A DNA stretch of 64,000 nt from Streptomyces diastatochromogenes (GTDB taxonomy: Bacteria > Actinomycetota > Actinomycetes > Streptomycetales > Streptomycetaceae): contig JAPTYK010000001.1 of the NCBI GenBank assembly GCA_026913215.1, positions 5,332,001-5,396,000 on the forward strand, in the 5' to 3' direction. The notes under the pieces were generated by a model. The model made no database searches. It was not told the origin of the DNA and saw only the letters and a list, made by a program, of their open reading frames with translations. Each line of letters starts with the position of its first letter. The first letter of the stretch is position 1. Shown in pieces: positions 12,667-23,105 of this stretch. The translations under genes were made by a program, and so were the position numbers.

Positions 12667-14696
12667 TTACGGGAAGGTCAGCTTGAAGCTGTTGATGTAG
12701 CCGGTGTCGGCCGCGGCCTTGTCCTGGACGCGGAGCTTCCAGACGCCGTTGGCGACCTCGGAGGAGGCGTTCACGGTGAAGGTCTGCTGGATGTTGTCGG
12801 CGCTGCCGCCGACCCGGTTGGCCAGGTTGTAGACCGAGCCGTCGGGGGCGATCAGGTCGACGACCAGGTCACCGCTCCAGGTGTGGATGATGTCCACGCC
12901 GACCTGGAGGTTGCTCGGGGCGTTCCCGGCGATGCCGGAGACGGTCACCGAGGAGGTCACCGCGGCTCCGGGGAGTCCGGGATGGCGACGTCCGTGTCGT
13001 TGCTGAAGACCGTGCCGCCGCCGGGGTTGCCGCCGCCGGAGCGCGGACCCACGTTGATCGCCGCGAAGGCGTCCTGGACGGCCGCGACCTCGGGGCTGCT
13101 CGCGCCGTACAGGTCGGTGGCCGCGGCGATGGCGCCCGTGCGGGCACCCGCGTAGTTGGTCGAGGAGCTGAACTTGGTCGTCAGCGCCTTGAACCAGATC
13201 AGGCGGGCCTTGTCGATGCCGATGCCGGTGACCGGGAGGCCGTCGGAGGTCGGCGAGTCGTAGTTCACGCCGTTGACGGTCTTGGCGCCGCTGCCCTCGG
13301 AGAGCAGGTAGAAGAAGTGGTTCGCCGGGCCCGAGGAGTAGTGGACGTCGACGTTGCCGATGCCCGAGTACCACGAGTCCTTGGACGCGCCGTCCTTGCT
13401 CGGCTTGTCCATGTAGCGCAGCGGGGTGCCGTTGCCGTTGATGTTGATCTTCTCGCCGACCAGGTAGTCACCCGGGTCGGACGGGTTGTTGGCGTAGAAC
13501 TCGACGGCCGCGGCCATGATGTCCGAGGTGGCCTCGTTGAGGCCGCCGGACTCGCCGCTGTAGATCAGGCCGGCCGTGTTGGAGGTGACGCCGTGCGTCA
13601 TCTCGTGCGCGGCCACGTCGATGGACGTGAGCGGCTTGGTGTTGCCCGAGCCGTCGCCGTAGGTCATGCAGAAGCAGGAGTCGTCCCAGAACGCGTTGAC
13701 GTACGCGTTGCCGTAGTGGACGCGGGAGTACGCGCCGACGCCGTCACCGCGGATGCCGGAGCGGCCGTGGACGTTCTTGTAGTAGTCCCACGTGAGGGCG
13801 GCACCGTAGTGCGCGTCCGCGCCCGCGGTCTCCTTGTTGGAGGGGAGGCCGTTGCCCCACGTGTCCGTGGTGTTGGTGAACAGCGTCCCGGTGCCCGACG
13901 TACCGCCGTTGAGGTTGTACGTCTTGTGGTTGCCGCGGGTGGTGTCCGTCAGCGAGTACGAGGGCGCGGTGCCGAGGGTCACCTGGCCGCTGTACATCGT
14001 GTTGCCGACACCGGTCTCGATGCCCTGCCACTCGAACAGCTTCGCACCGGACTTGGCGTCCGTGATGACGTGCAGCTGGTTCGGGGTGCCGTCGTGCTGG
14101 AGGCCGCCGACGACGGTCTCGTACGCGAGGACGGGCGCGCCCTGGGCCATCCACACGACCTTGCGCGGGGCGCGGTCGGCGGCGGTCTTCTTCGAGCCGT
14201 CCGCGGCGGCGAGGCCGAGGGCCTGCTTCTCGGCGGCGGCCGGGGCGACGGAGGCGCTGAGGTCGACGTTCTTGAGCTCGGCGCGGTTGGCCTTGATGAC
14301 GCCCGCGGTGGCGCCGGCCTTGGTCTCGTCGACGATCAGGTCGCCGCCGAGGACGGGCAGTCCGGCGTAGGTGCGCTCGTACCGCGTGTGGGTCGAGCCG
14401 TCGCGGTCCTGGACGACGTCCTGACGACGAGCTTCTCCTGGGCGCCGAGGCCGAGGGACTTGGCCGTGGCGGCCTTGTCGGCGTCCGCCGCCTTGATCAG
14501 CGCGGCGCGCTGGGCGGGGAGAGGTCGGCCGGGAGCTTGCCCGGGTTGACCTTGCCGAGGGACTGCTGCGCCGCGGGGCGGAGGCCCCGAAGGTGCCGGC
14601 CGAGGCCGGGCCGGCCTGTACGCCGAGGGTGAGCATGGCGGCGGCGGCGATCAGGGCGCCGGTCGCGGTGGCGCGACGGCTGGGCGTGGATCTCAC
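12667..14696 (-). CDS. Secreted M4 (thermolysin-like) zinc metalloprotease with C-terminal P domain
   Basis: An extracellular neutral protease of about 678 residues. A signal peptide (Arg-rich start, ALIAAAAMLTLGV core, cut near GPASA) precedes an FTP/PepSY propeptide (YERTYAGLPVLGGDLIV). The M4 catalytic domain has HEMTH (zinc His pair and catalytic Glu), GGLNEATSD (third ligand) and ANHFFYLLSEG. A proprotein-convertase P-like beta domain follows (about the last 100 residues, IIHTWSGDLVVDLIAPDGS), common in Streptomyces secreted proteases. The GTG at 14696 has AAGGAGT upstream. Frame changes lie near 14575, 14520, 14420 and 12968; at the last, one missing G detaches the P domain from the catalytic frame. 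Confidence 0.93.
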
Positions 14697-14937
14697 GCAG
14701 ACTCCTTAAACGAGGGGGGTACCGGCGGGCTTGGGTTGAGTCCGTCCGGGCTGAGCAAGGAGAGCTGTGGAGCACGTACTTGTGACGCTTCGACCGTGTG
14801 ACGCTTACGTCGTTCGGGTGAAGCGGTGAACTCTGGTGCGAACAACCGGGGAGAGAGTGACAGGGATGACGGGGACCTGTCAGGACCGCGTCGGGAAGTT
14901 GGCCGGAAATCGTCCGCTGCCCGTAAGGCCGTGTTCG
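14697..14937. promoter_or_regulatory. Upstream region of the M4 protease
   Basis: A 241-bp interval between the protease start and the stop of the GntR-TetR regulator (both minus strand), so it holds the protease promoter and the regulator's 3' end. It contains the direct repeat listed separately. No coding potential seen. Confidence 0.6.
14781..14806. promoter_or_regulatory. Direct repeat TGTGACGCTT x2 upstream of the protease
   Basis: Two exact copies of TGTGACGCTT begin at 14781 and 14797, 16 bases apart, about 85-110 bases upstream of the protease GTG. Tandem same-side decamers at this distance suggest a regulator binding site; the regulator is unknown. Confidence 0.45.
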
Positions 14938-15933
14938 TTAACCGGACGTTTCGTCGATCAAGGCCGCGATGCCGTCCAACGTTCTGCGGAGGCCGAATTC
15001 GAAGAGAGTCTCCAGGCTCAGTTCGAACCCGCCGTCATGGGCGATCGCGTCGAGCAGGGGATACGGACCACCCGCCTGCAGCGCGTCGAACCGTGGCTCG
15101 TTCTGTTCCATCCACTCGTCGTCCGACAGGCCCGTGTCGAGCCGCGCCTGCTCCTCCAGGTCGTGTGCCATCGCCAGTCCCTGGACGAACGCGAACAGCG
15201 TCAGATGCGCGTGCAGCTTCTGCGACGACGACAGCGGCGTCCCCCACAGCGCCGCCAGCACCCACTCCGTGTACGCCATCGCGTTCGGCGTGGCCACCGG
15301 GCGCGTGAGCGTGGCCATCGCCTGCGCCATCCAGCGGTGCCGGGCGAACACCCCGCGCATCCAGCGTGCCGCCTGCTCCAGGCCCTCCCGCCACTCCGCC
15401 TGCTTCGCCGGTCCTGTCTGTCCTGCCGGCCCTGCCGGTCCTGCGTGGTCTGTCCGACTCGCCGGTCCCGCCTGGCCTGTCTGGCGCGCCCGACCCGTCG
15501 GCACCGGTCCGAGCGGTACCTCCCCGCAGGCCTCGTCCGTCATCAGGCGCACCAGCTCGGCCTTGCCCGGAACGTGCCGGTACAGCGCCATCGCCGACGT
15601 GTCCAGGAGCGTCGCGAGCCGGCGCATCGTCAGGGCGTTCAGGCCCTCCGCGTCCGCGAGTTCGATCGCCGCGCGGACGATGCGGTCCCTGGTGAGGGCG
15701 CCGCCCTCCGGGCCTTCCCGGTCCACCACCACCGTGCCGACGCCCGGCTCCATCCGGACCAGGCCCTCCTGGCGCAGCGCCGCCAGCGCCTTCGTCGCCG
15801 TCGCCATCGCCACGCCCCACTCGCGCGTGATCGCCCGCGTCGACGGGGTCCGGTCGCCCGGGGCCAGCTCCCCCGTGTGGATGCGGTGCCGGATCCCGGC
15901 GGCGATCTTCAGGTAGGGCGGCTCGGTCGTCAT
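14938..15933 (-). CDS. GntR-TetR fused transcriptional regulator
   Basis: An uninterrupted 331-residue protein. Residues 1-70 form a GntR-type winged helix (IAAGIRHRIHTGELAPGDR, then TREWGVAMATATKALAAL). Residues 80-125 are a TetR helix-turn-helix (MRRLATLLDTSAMALYRHV), and the rest is a TetR_C-like ligand-binding domain. It is divergent from an MFS exporter 125 bp away, the classical arrangement for a drug-responsive repressor of its own efflux pump. An unusual Gly/Ala/Pro/Thr/Gln linker occupies residues 142-180. The intact frame matters because nearby genes are damaged. The ATG at 15933 is the only sensible start before the GntR fold. Confidence 0.9.
   Translation of the reverse strand: MTTEPPYLKIAAGIRHRIHTGELAPGDRTPSTRAITREWGVAMATATKALAALRQEGLVRMEPGVGTVVVDREGPEGGALTRDRIVRAAIELADAEGLNALTMRRLATLLDTSAMALYRHVPGKAELVRLMTDEACGEVPLGPVPTGRARQTGQAGPASRTDHAGPAGPAGQTGPAKQAEWREGLEQAARWMRGVFARHRWMAQAMATLTRPVATPNAMAYTEWVLAALWGTPLSSSQKLHAHLTLFAFVQGLAMAHDLEEQARLDTGLSDDEWMEQNEPRFDALQAGGPYPLLDAIAHDGGFELSLETLFEFGLRRTLDGIAALIDETSG
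15394..15510 (-). repeat. Low-complexity linker-coding repeat in the GntR-TetR gene
   Basis: Imperfect CCTGCCGG / CCTGTCTG-type units encode a linker with repeated AGPA, GPAGPA and QTGPA blocks between the TetR helix-turn-helix and the effector domain. Such tracts expand by slippage, so length should vary among strains. Confidence 0.6.
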
Positions 15934-15942
15934 GGACCGGGA

Positions 15943-16019
15943 GTGTACTAGTGCGGTGGGGAGGTGTACGCGGGGTTGAACTGGGGCTTTTCGGGATTGT
16001 GTGGGGGTGTACTAGGGCG
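15943..16019. promoter_or_regulatory. Paired operator-like repeats GTGTACTAGNGCG
   Basis: Two 13-base direct repeats, GTGTACTAGTGCG at 15943-15955 and GTGTACTAGGGCG at 16007-16019, lie in the 125-bp divergent region, one near each gene start. Two shorter TGTAC(G) cousins occur at about 15964 and 16030. The GTNTANTA pattern recalls operators of YtrA-type GntR regulators (from memory), which would fit the regulator's GntR domain. Confidence 0.55.
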
Positions 16020-16058
16020 AGCGTGGCGCTGTACGCCCGGTGTTGCTTCGCTGCCCTC

Positions 16059-17538
16059 ATGACCCTTGCTCCTTCTTCTCAGGTCCGCCCGGCCGTGCGT
16101 GCCGGGCGGCGTGAATGGACCGCCCTCGGCGTCCTCATGCTTCCTCTTCTGCTCGTCTCCATGGACGTCTCCGTCCTGTACTTCGCGATCCCTCCATCGC
16201 CGCCGACCTCCGGCCCGGGGCGACCCAGCAGCTGTGGATCCTCGACATGTACGGCTTCGTGCTCGCCGGGCTCCTCGTCACCATGGGCTCCCTCGGCGAC
16301 CGCGTCGGGCGCCGCCGGCTTCTGCTCGTCGGTGCCGCCCTCTTCGGTGTCGCGTCGCTTGCGGCCGCCTACGCACACAGCCCCGGCGCGCTCATCGGCG
16401 CCCGCGCCCTTCTCGGTGTGGCCGGTGCATGCCTCATGCCGTCCACCCTCGCCCTGATCCGCACCCTCTTCCAGGATCCGGGGCAGCGCGCCAAGGCCGT
16501 CACCCTGTGGACCACCGTCATGGCGAGCGGCATCTCCCTGGGGCCCGTCGTCAGCGGCGCGCTTCTTGAGCGTTTCTGGTGGGGGTCCGTTTTCCTCGTC
16601 AACCTGCCCGCGATGGTGCTGCTGTTGGTGCTCGCGCCGCTTCTGATCGGCGAGTCCAGGGGGGCTGCCGCGGGGCGCTTCGACGTGCTCAGTGCCGGGC
16701 TCTCGCTTGCCGCTCTGCTGCCCGTGATCTACGGGGTCAAGGAGGTCGCCAAGGGCGGGTGGGCCGTTGTGCCCGCTGTGGCCATCGTCGTCGGGGTTCT
16801 GCTCGGGTTCGTCTTTGTGGGGCGGCAGGCTCGGCTCGCGCATCCCATGGTCGATCTGCGGCTCGTTCGTACTCCGGCGTACGGCGGGGCCGTTCTCGTC
16901 AGCCTGCTCGCCATGGCCGCTACGGTCGGGTTCGCCGTTTTCCTCACCCAGTACCTTCAGTCCGTGCTCGGGCAGAGTCCGCTCGAAGCCGCGCTCTGGA
17001 GTCTCGTTCCCGCCGGGGGCGTCATGGTCGCCGCGCCTGTCGCCGCGGGGCTCGCGCAGCGGGTGGACCGGGCGTACGTCATGGGCGGTGGGTTCGTCGT
17101 GTCCGCTTCGGGGTTCGCTTGGCTTGCCGGGGTTGACCGCGTCACGCCCCTGTGGGTGGTTCTGGTCGGTGGCGCCGTCTACGCCGCCGGGCTCGTCTCC
17201 GCGCTGACCCTCGCCAACGAGCTCGCCCTCGGTGCCGCGCCGCCCGAGCGGGCCGGGGCCGCCGCTGCCGTGCTCGAATCCGGCTCGGAGCTGGGCGGGG
17301 CGCTCGGGATGGCCGTGCTGGGGGCGGTGGGGCCGCCGTCTACACCGCGGCCATGCCCTCCTCGGCGCCGGCGGCCGCCCGGGAGACGCTGGGGGCGCGC
17401 TGGGGCGCGCCCGGGGTCGTCGAAGCCGCGCGTGACGCCTTTGTCTCGGCCATGTCCGGGGCTGCCGTGGGGGCCGCCGTGCTGATGCTCCTCGCGGGTG
17501 TCCTGTCGCTGGTGCTGCTGCGGGGGCAGAGGGTTTGA
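16059..17538 (+). CDS. MFS efflux transporter, DHA2 (14-TM, EmrB/QacA) family
   Basis: A proton-coupled drug exporter of about 493 residues with 14 predicted membrane helices. The first helix runs ALGVLMLPLLLVSMDVSVLY, with the D1-type Asp motif; motif A is GSLGDRVGRRRLL and motif C-like SGISLGPVVSGALLE. The ATG at 16059 is the first start in frame with the helix. Two single-base losses, near 16195 (after YFAIP) and 17333 (GGGG for GGGGG), split it into three frames. It is divergent from the GntR-TetR gene, its likely repressor. The substrate cannot be inferred. Confidence 0.9.
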
Positions 17539-17704
17539 GCCGGGTCGTCGGGGACGGGCAGGGGGTCGCGTTCGGGACCGCATGATGTACGGCGCCTGCG
17601 GGGTCGGCAGAGGCCTGGCGTTTCGTACGCGCCACACATCACGCCTTACGTCCCGAACACGACCCCCCGCCCGTCCCCCGCTTCTGTCCGATTGCCGCTG
17701 TCCC

Positions 17705-19503
17705 TCAACCCACCAGGCTGTCCCGCCAGGCCTGGTGCAGGCCCGCGTAGTGGCCCTGGGCCGTCATCAGGGTCGAGGGGTGGCCGTCCTCGACGATGCG
17801 GCCCTGTTCCATCACGAGGACCCGGTCCGCCACTTCGACCGTGGACAGGCGGTGGGCGATGACGACGGCCGTACGGCCCGCGAGGACCGTGTCCATGGCC
17901 TGCTGCACCGCGCGTTCGCCCGGGACGTCCAGGGAGCTCGTCGCCTCGTCGAGGATCAGGACCGCCGGGTCCGCGAGCAGGGCGCGGGCGAAGGCGACCA
18001 GTTGGCGCTGGCCCGCGGAGATGCGGCCGCCCCGTTTGCGGACGTCCGTGTCGTAGCCGTCGGGGAGGGAGGTGATGAAGTCGTGGGCGCCGATGGCCTT
18101 CGCCGCTTCTTCGATCTCGGCGCGGGTCGCCTCCGGGCGGCCGATGGCGATGTTGTCCGCGATCGTGCCCGAGAAGAGGAAGGCCTCCTGGGTGACCATC
18201 ACCACGCCTTGGCGGAGGGTGGGGTGGCCAGGTCGCGGAGATCCGTGTTGTCGAGCCTTACGTGGCCTTCCGTGGGGTCGTAGAAGCGGGCCAGGAGTTT
18301 CGCGAGGGTGGACTTGCCCGCGCCTGTGGCTCCTACGACGGCGACCGTCTGGCCTGCGGGGATGGTGAGGTCGAAGCGGGGAGGACCTCGCCGCCCGTGC
18401 GGTAGGCGAAGCGGACGTTGTCGAAGGTGATCTCCCGGCCGGGGGTTTCGCCGCGGTGGGGGAGTTCCTTGGGCGTTTTCGCTTCGGGGACGCCCGGTTC
18501 CTGGGCGAGGAGGCCGGCGATCTTGGTGAGGGAGGCCGCTGCCGACTCGTACGAGTTCAGGAACATGCCGAGGCGGTCGATGGGGTCGTACAGGCGGCGC
18601 ATGTAGAGGACCGCCGCCGCCAGGACGCCCAGTTCCAGGGTGTCGGCGGCCACGCGGTACGCGCCCCACAGGCACATGGCGGCGATCGCCGTGTTCGCCA
18701 CGAGGCGGGAGCCCACTACGTAGCGGGCCATTTCGAGGAGGGCGTCGCCGTTGCTGCGTTCGTGGCGGTGGTTGAGGAGGGCGAACTCCGTGTCGTTGGT
18801 CTTCTCGCGGCGGAACGCGCGGACCGGGCGGATGCCGTTCATGGTCTCCGCGAACTTGACGATCACGCCCGCGATGGCCGTGGAGCGCTCCGCGTACACC
18901 CTGCCCGCGCGTGCCTGGTAGAGGCGGATGAGGAGGTAGAGGGGGAGGAAGGAGGCGATCGCCACCGCTCCGATGCCCCAGTCCAGCCAGAGGAGGACCA
19001 GGGAGATGGAGAGGAAGGAGAGGACCACGCCGATCAGTTCCTGGAGGCCCTCCGAGAGGAGTTCGCGCAGGGACTCGACGTCCGTGGTCGAGCGGGAGAT
19101 CAGGCGGCCCGAGGTGTACCGCTCGTGGAAGTCGACGCTCAGCACCTGGGCGTGCCGGAAGATCCGGCCGCGCAGGTCGAGCAGCGCGGCCTGGTTGATC
19201 CTGGCCGCCCCCCGGATGAAGCCGTACTGGAGGACGCCCGAGAGGGCGGCGCAGAGGAGGTAGCCCGTCGCCACGGCGAGGACCGGGCCGTGGTCTCCCG
19301 TACGGAAGGCGGGGACGCCCCGGTCGATGGCGTACGCGACGAGCAGCGGGCCCGCCTGGAGCGCCGCCTCCCTGAGGAGGAGGACCAGGGCCATGAGCGC
19401 CAGGCCGGCGCGGTGGGGTGCGAGGAGGAGCGGAGCAGGGCTCCGGTCGCTCCGGGCGGGGCCGGAGGTCGTCCCGGTCGAAGGGGTCGGACGGCTCTGT
19501 CAT
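17705..19503 (-). CDS. ABC exporter half-transporter, subunit 2 (TMD-NBD)
   Basis: A half-transporter of about 600 residues: six-helix membrane domain then ATPase. Walker A is GATGAGKSTLAK, Walker B LILDEATSSLD with the catalytic Glu, and the H-loop VIAHRLSTVE. The signature motif is altered to ISAGQ instead of LSGGQ. The ATG at 19503 overlaps the stop of subunit 1 by 4 bases. Frame changes lie near 19420, 18385 and 18225, plus about one more. With the degenerate Walker B of its partner it gives the one-good-site, one-bad-site layout of heterodimeric multidrug exporters. It ends 166 bp from the convergent MFS gene. Confidence 0.92.
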
Positions 19504-21285
19504 CGGTTGTCGTTCCCTTCGCCGGACATCAGCCAGGCGTACTCGGCGCTGCCGCGCAGCAGTTCCTGATGGGTGCCCACGGCCGTGATCCGGCCCCCGG
19601 AGAGCAGCGCGACCCGGTCGGCGAGCATCACCGTCGACGGGCGGTGGGCCACGACCAGGGCCGTCGTCTCCTTGAGGACCTCCCGCAGGGCCGCCTCGAC
19701 CCGGGCCTCCGTGTGGACGTCGAGGGCCGAGAGCGGGTCGTCGAGGATCAGGAAGCGGGGCCTGCCGACGACCGCGCGGGCCAGGGCGAGGCGCTGGCGC
19801 TGGCCGCCCGACAGGCTGAGGCCCTGCTCGCCGACCTGGGTCGCCGTGCCCTCCGGGAGACGGTCGACGAAGCCGTCCGCCTGGGCGACGGCCAGGGCGC
19901 GCCGCAGTTCGGGCTCGCCGGCCGCTTCCGCGCCCATCAGGACGTTCTCGCCGACGGTCGCGGAGAACAGCGTCGGTTCCTCGAAGGCCATGGAGACGAG
20001 GGAGCGGAGCTCCTCCCGTTCCATGAGGGCGATGTCCGCGCCGTCGAGGAGGATGCGGCCGCCGGTCGCCTCGTGCAGGCGGGGGACCAGGGCGGTGAGG
20101 GTCGTCTTGCCGGAGCCCGTGCCGCCGACCAGGGCCAGGGTCTCGCCGGGGCGGATGTGGAGGTCGATGCCGTCCAGGACGGGGGGCGTGTCCTCGGGGG
20201 CGTCGGGGTAGCGGAAGGTGACGTTCTCGAAGCGGACCCCGTCCGGGTGGTGCCGGGCTTCGTGCCCGCGGTCGTCTCCGGTTCCTCCGGGTGTCCATCA
20301 CCTCGAAGTAGCGTTCCGTCGCGGTCGCCGCCTCCTTGCTCATCGCGAGGAGGAAGCCGATCGACTCCACGGGCCAGCGCAGCGCCAGGGCCGTCGACAG
20401 GAACGCGACGAGGGTGCCCGCCGACAGGTTCCCGTCGGCGACCCGCACCGCGCCGAGCACGAGGGCCGCGCCGATGGCCAGTTCCGGCAGGGCGGTGACG
20501 ACCGCCCAGATCATGGCGAGCAGCCGCGCCTTGGTCAGCTCCGTGCCCCGCAGCTCCTCCGCGAGCCGGCGGAACGCCCGCGTCTGGCTGCGGTGCCGGC
20601 CGAAGCCCTTCACGATCCGGATCCCGAGGACGCTCTCCTCGACGACCGTCGTCAGGTCGCCGACCTGGTCCTGGGCCGTGCGCGCCACCGCCCCGTACCG
20701 GCGCTCGAAGAACTGGGAGGCGAACACGAGGGGGAGCACGGGCGTGAGGAGCACCAGGCCGAGGGTCCAGTCCTGGGCGAGCAGGAGGACGTAACCGGCG
20801 AGGATCGTCACCCCGTTGACCAGCAGGAAGGTCAGCGGGAAGGCCAGGAACATCCGGACCAGCATCAGGTCCGTCGTCCCCCGCGAGAGCAGCTGCCCGG
20901 ACGCCCAGCGGTCGTGGAAGGCGATCGGGAGACGCTGGAGCCTGCCGTACAGATCGGCCCGCATCCGGGCCTCCACGGAGGACAGCGGCCGCGCCACCAG
21001 CCAGCGGCGGTAACCGAAGAGACCCGCCTCGGTGATCCCCAGCAGCAGCAGGTACAGCGCCCCGAGCCACACGCCCCCGGGATCCCGGTCCGCGACCGGC
21101 CCGTCCACCATCCACTTCAGGACGAGCGGGATGACGAGCGACAGACAGGACGCCACGACCGCGACGACCGCGGCCGTGACCAGCCGTCCCCGCACGGGCC
21201 TCACGTACGGCCAGAGGCGGAGCAGGACGCGAATCGTCGACCGGTCTGAGCGGTCCGGGGGCGGGGTGTGTGGTTTCTCGGGCAT
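19500..21285 (-). CDS. ABC exporter half-transporter, subunit 1 (TMD-NBD)
   Basis: A partner half-transporter of about 596 residues. The membrane domain includes GRLQRLPIAFHDRWASGQLL (coupling helix region). The ATPase has Walker A GGTGSGKTTL, a canonical signature LSLSGGQRQR, and Walker B RFLILDDPLSALD, where the catalytic Glu is replaced by Asp. The His switch is VVAHRPSTVM. The ATG at 21285 has only a weak ribosome site. Frame changes occur near 20290 and near 20040-20220. It is cotranscribed and coupled with subunit 2 (ATGA). Confidence 0.92.
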
Positions 21286-21431
21286 CAGGTCCGACCATAC
21301 GGTTCGCGGCTGACACGGCTCATCCGGTTTTCCGGCCGCCGGGTCGTACCCCGGCATCAACCGATCGGCTGATGCCGGTTCGAGCGCGATGGCCGATGGT
21401 CCGGGTTCCGCGCGCTCGGCAGGCTGGGGGC

Positions 21432-22334
21432 ATGACAGCGATCGAGGTGCGGGGACTGCACAAGAGCTACGACGGCCGGAAGGTCGTCGACGGGGTTTCC
21501 TTCGAGGTCGGGGAGGGGGAGATCTTCGGGATCCTCGGCCCCAACGGGGCCGGGAAGACCACCACCGTGGAGTGCGTGGAGGGGCTGCGGATTCCCGACG
21601 GGGGTTCGGTGCGGGTGTGCGGGTACGACCCCGCCACGCAGCGGGACGAGCTCACCCGGGTGCTCGGGGTGCAGCTCCAGGAGAGTGAGCTGCAGGCGAA
21701 GCTGACCGTGCGGGAGGCGCTCGACCTGTACGCCTCCTTCTACGAGCGGCCCGCGGACCGGAAGGAGATCGCGGAGCGGCTCGGACTGACCCCGCACCTG
21801 CGGGCCCGGTTCGCGCAGCTGTCCGGCGGGCAGAAGCAGCGGCTGTTCATCGCCCTCGCGCTCCTCGGCAGCCCCCGGGTCGTCGTGCTCGACGAGCTCA
21901 CCACCGGGCTCGACCCGCGGGCCCGCCGGGAGGTGTGGTCGCTCGTGGAGTCCCTGCGGGACGCCGGGGTGACCGTGCTGCTGGTCACCCACTTCATGGA
22001 GGAGGCGCAGCGGCTCTGCGACCGGATCGCCGTCCTCGACCGGGGGCGGATCTCCGCCCTCGACACCCCGGGCGGGCTGATCGGACGCACGTCGGCCGCC
22101 AAGGAGATCTCCTTCGACGCCGGAGCCCCGCTCGACCCGGAGGCGCTGCGGGCCCTGCCCGGCGCCGTGTCCGTCGCGACGGCGGACGGCCGGACGGTCG
22201 TCGCCGGCACGGAGGAGACCGTCGCCGCCTTCGTCTCCCTGCTCGCCCGCGAGGGCGTCATGGCCGGACAGCTCCGGGTCACCGACGCCACCCTCGACGA
22301 CGCCTACCTCGACCTGACGGGAACCGACCGATGA
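21432..22334 (+). CDS. ABC-2 exporter ATP-binding protein
   Basis: An intact 300-residue DrrA-type ATPase: Walker A GPNGAGKTTTVE, signature LSGGQKQRLF, Walker B RVVVLDELTTGLD (Glu present), His switch LLVTHFMEEA, and a C-terminal ATP-sensor-like domain of about 80 residues. The ATG at 21432 follows GGCTGGGGGC. It is the first gene of a four-gene operon (ATPase-permease-kinase-regulator), overlapping the permease by 4 bases. It is divergent from the heterodimeric exporter across 146 bp. Confidence 0.93.
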   Translation: MTAIEVRGLHKSYDGRKVVDGVSFEVGEGEIFGILGPNGAGKTTTVECVEGLRIPDGGSVRVCGYDPATQRDELTRVLGVQLQESELQAKLTVREALDLYASFYERPADRKEIAERLGLTPHLRARFAQLSGGQKQRLFIALALLGSPRVVVLDELTTGLDPRARREVWSLVESLRDAGVTVLLVTHFMEEAQRLCDRIAVLDRGRISALDTPGGLIGRTSAAKEISFDAGAPLDPEALRALPGAVSVATADGRTVVAGTEETVAAFVSLLAREGVMAGQLRVTDATLDDAYLDLTGTDR

Positions 22335-23080
22335 GCACCTCCAGCCCTGCCGTGACCGTCCTGCGCACCGAGGCCCGCCTCTTCGGCCGCGAACCCGCCG
22401 CCCTGTTCTGGGTGATGCTGTCGCCCACGGTGCTGCTCGTGATCCTCGGCCTGATCCCCTCGTTCAGGGAGGCCTCCGACGACCTCGGAGGACGCCGCGT
22501 CATCGACGTGTACGTGCCGGTCTCCGTCCTGTTCGCCCTGATCATGGCCGGGCTCCAGGCCATGCCGCCCGTCCTCTCCGCCTACCGCGAACGCGGCATC
22601 CTCCGCCGGATGTCCACGACTCCCGTGCGGCCGGGGACGCTGCTCACCGCCCAGCTGACCCTGCACGGAACCTCCGCGCTCCTCTCCTCGCTGCTCGTGA
22701 TCACGGTGGGGCGGCTCGGCTTCGGCGTCGCCCTGCCGGTGAACCTCGTGGGATACGCGCTCGCCCTGCTGCTCGCCGTCGCCTGCACCCTGTCCCTCGG
22801 TGCGGCCGTGTGCGCGGTGTCGCGGACCCAGAAGATCGCCGCCGCCGTCGGCGGGGCCGTGTTCTTCCCCTCCATGTTCACGGCCGGGGTCTGGGTGCCC
22901 GTCCAGTCCATGCCGGATACGCTGCAGCGGATCGTCGAGTTCAGCCCCTTCGGCGCCGCCTCCGAGGCGCTCGACGCGACCGCCTCGGGCGGCTGGCCCG
23001 GCTGGTTCTCGCTCGGGGTGATGGCCCTGTGGACGGTCGCGCTGATCGGCGCCTCCGTGCGCTGGTTCCGCTGGGAGTGA
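22331..23080 (+). CDS. ABC-2 exporter permease
   Basis: An intact 249-residue membrane protein with about six helices (for example ALFWVMLSPTVLLVILGLI and VGYALALLLAVACTLSLGAA) and an ABC2_membrane domain with the usual MPDTLQRIVEFSPFG loop before the last helix. The ATG at 22331 overlaps the ATPase stop (ATGA). It works with the upstream ATPase to export an unidentified, probably lipophilic, compound. The downstream two-component genes suggest the cargo or its stress is sensed locally. Confidence 0.92.
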   Translation: MSTSSPAVTVLRTEARLFGREPAALFWVMLSPTVLLVILGLIPSFREASDDLGGRRVIDVYVPVSVLFALIMAGLQAMPPVLSAYRERGILRRMSTTPVRPGTLLTAQLTLHGTSALLSSLLVITVGRLGFGVALPVNLVGYALALLLAVACTLSLGAAVCAVSRTQKIAAAVGGAVFFPSMFTAGVWVPVQSMPDTLQRIVEFSPFGAASEALDATASGGWPGWFSLGVMALWTVALIGASVRWFRWE

Positions 23081-23105
23081 CGCACGTGACGGACATGAGG
23101 GCGAA

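Noticed and set aside
18199..21360. A single 1053-codon frame appearing to fuse both ABC exporter subunits
   Set aside because: The frame leaves the true coding phase in the middle; corrected, the genes are separate with an ATGA overlap at 19500-19503.
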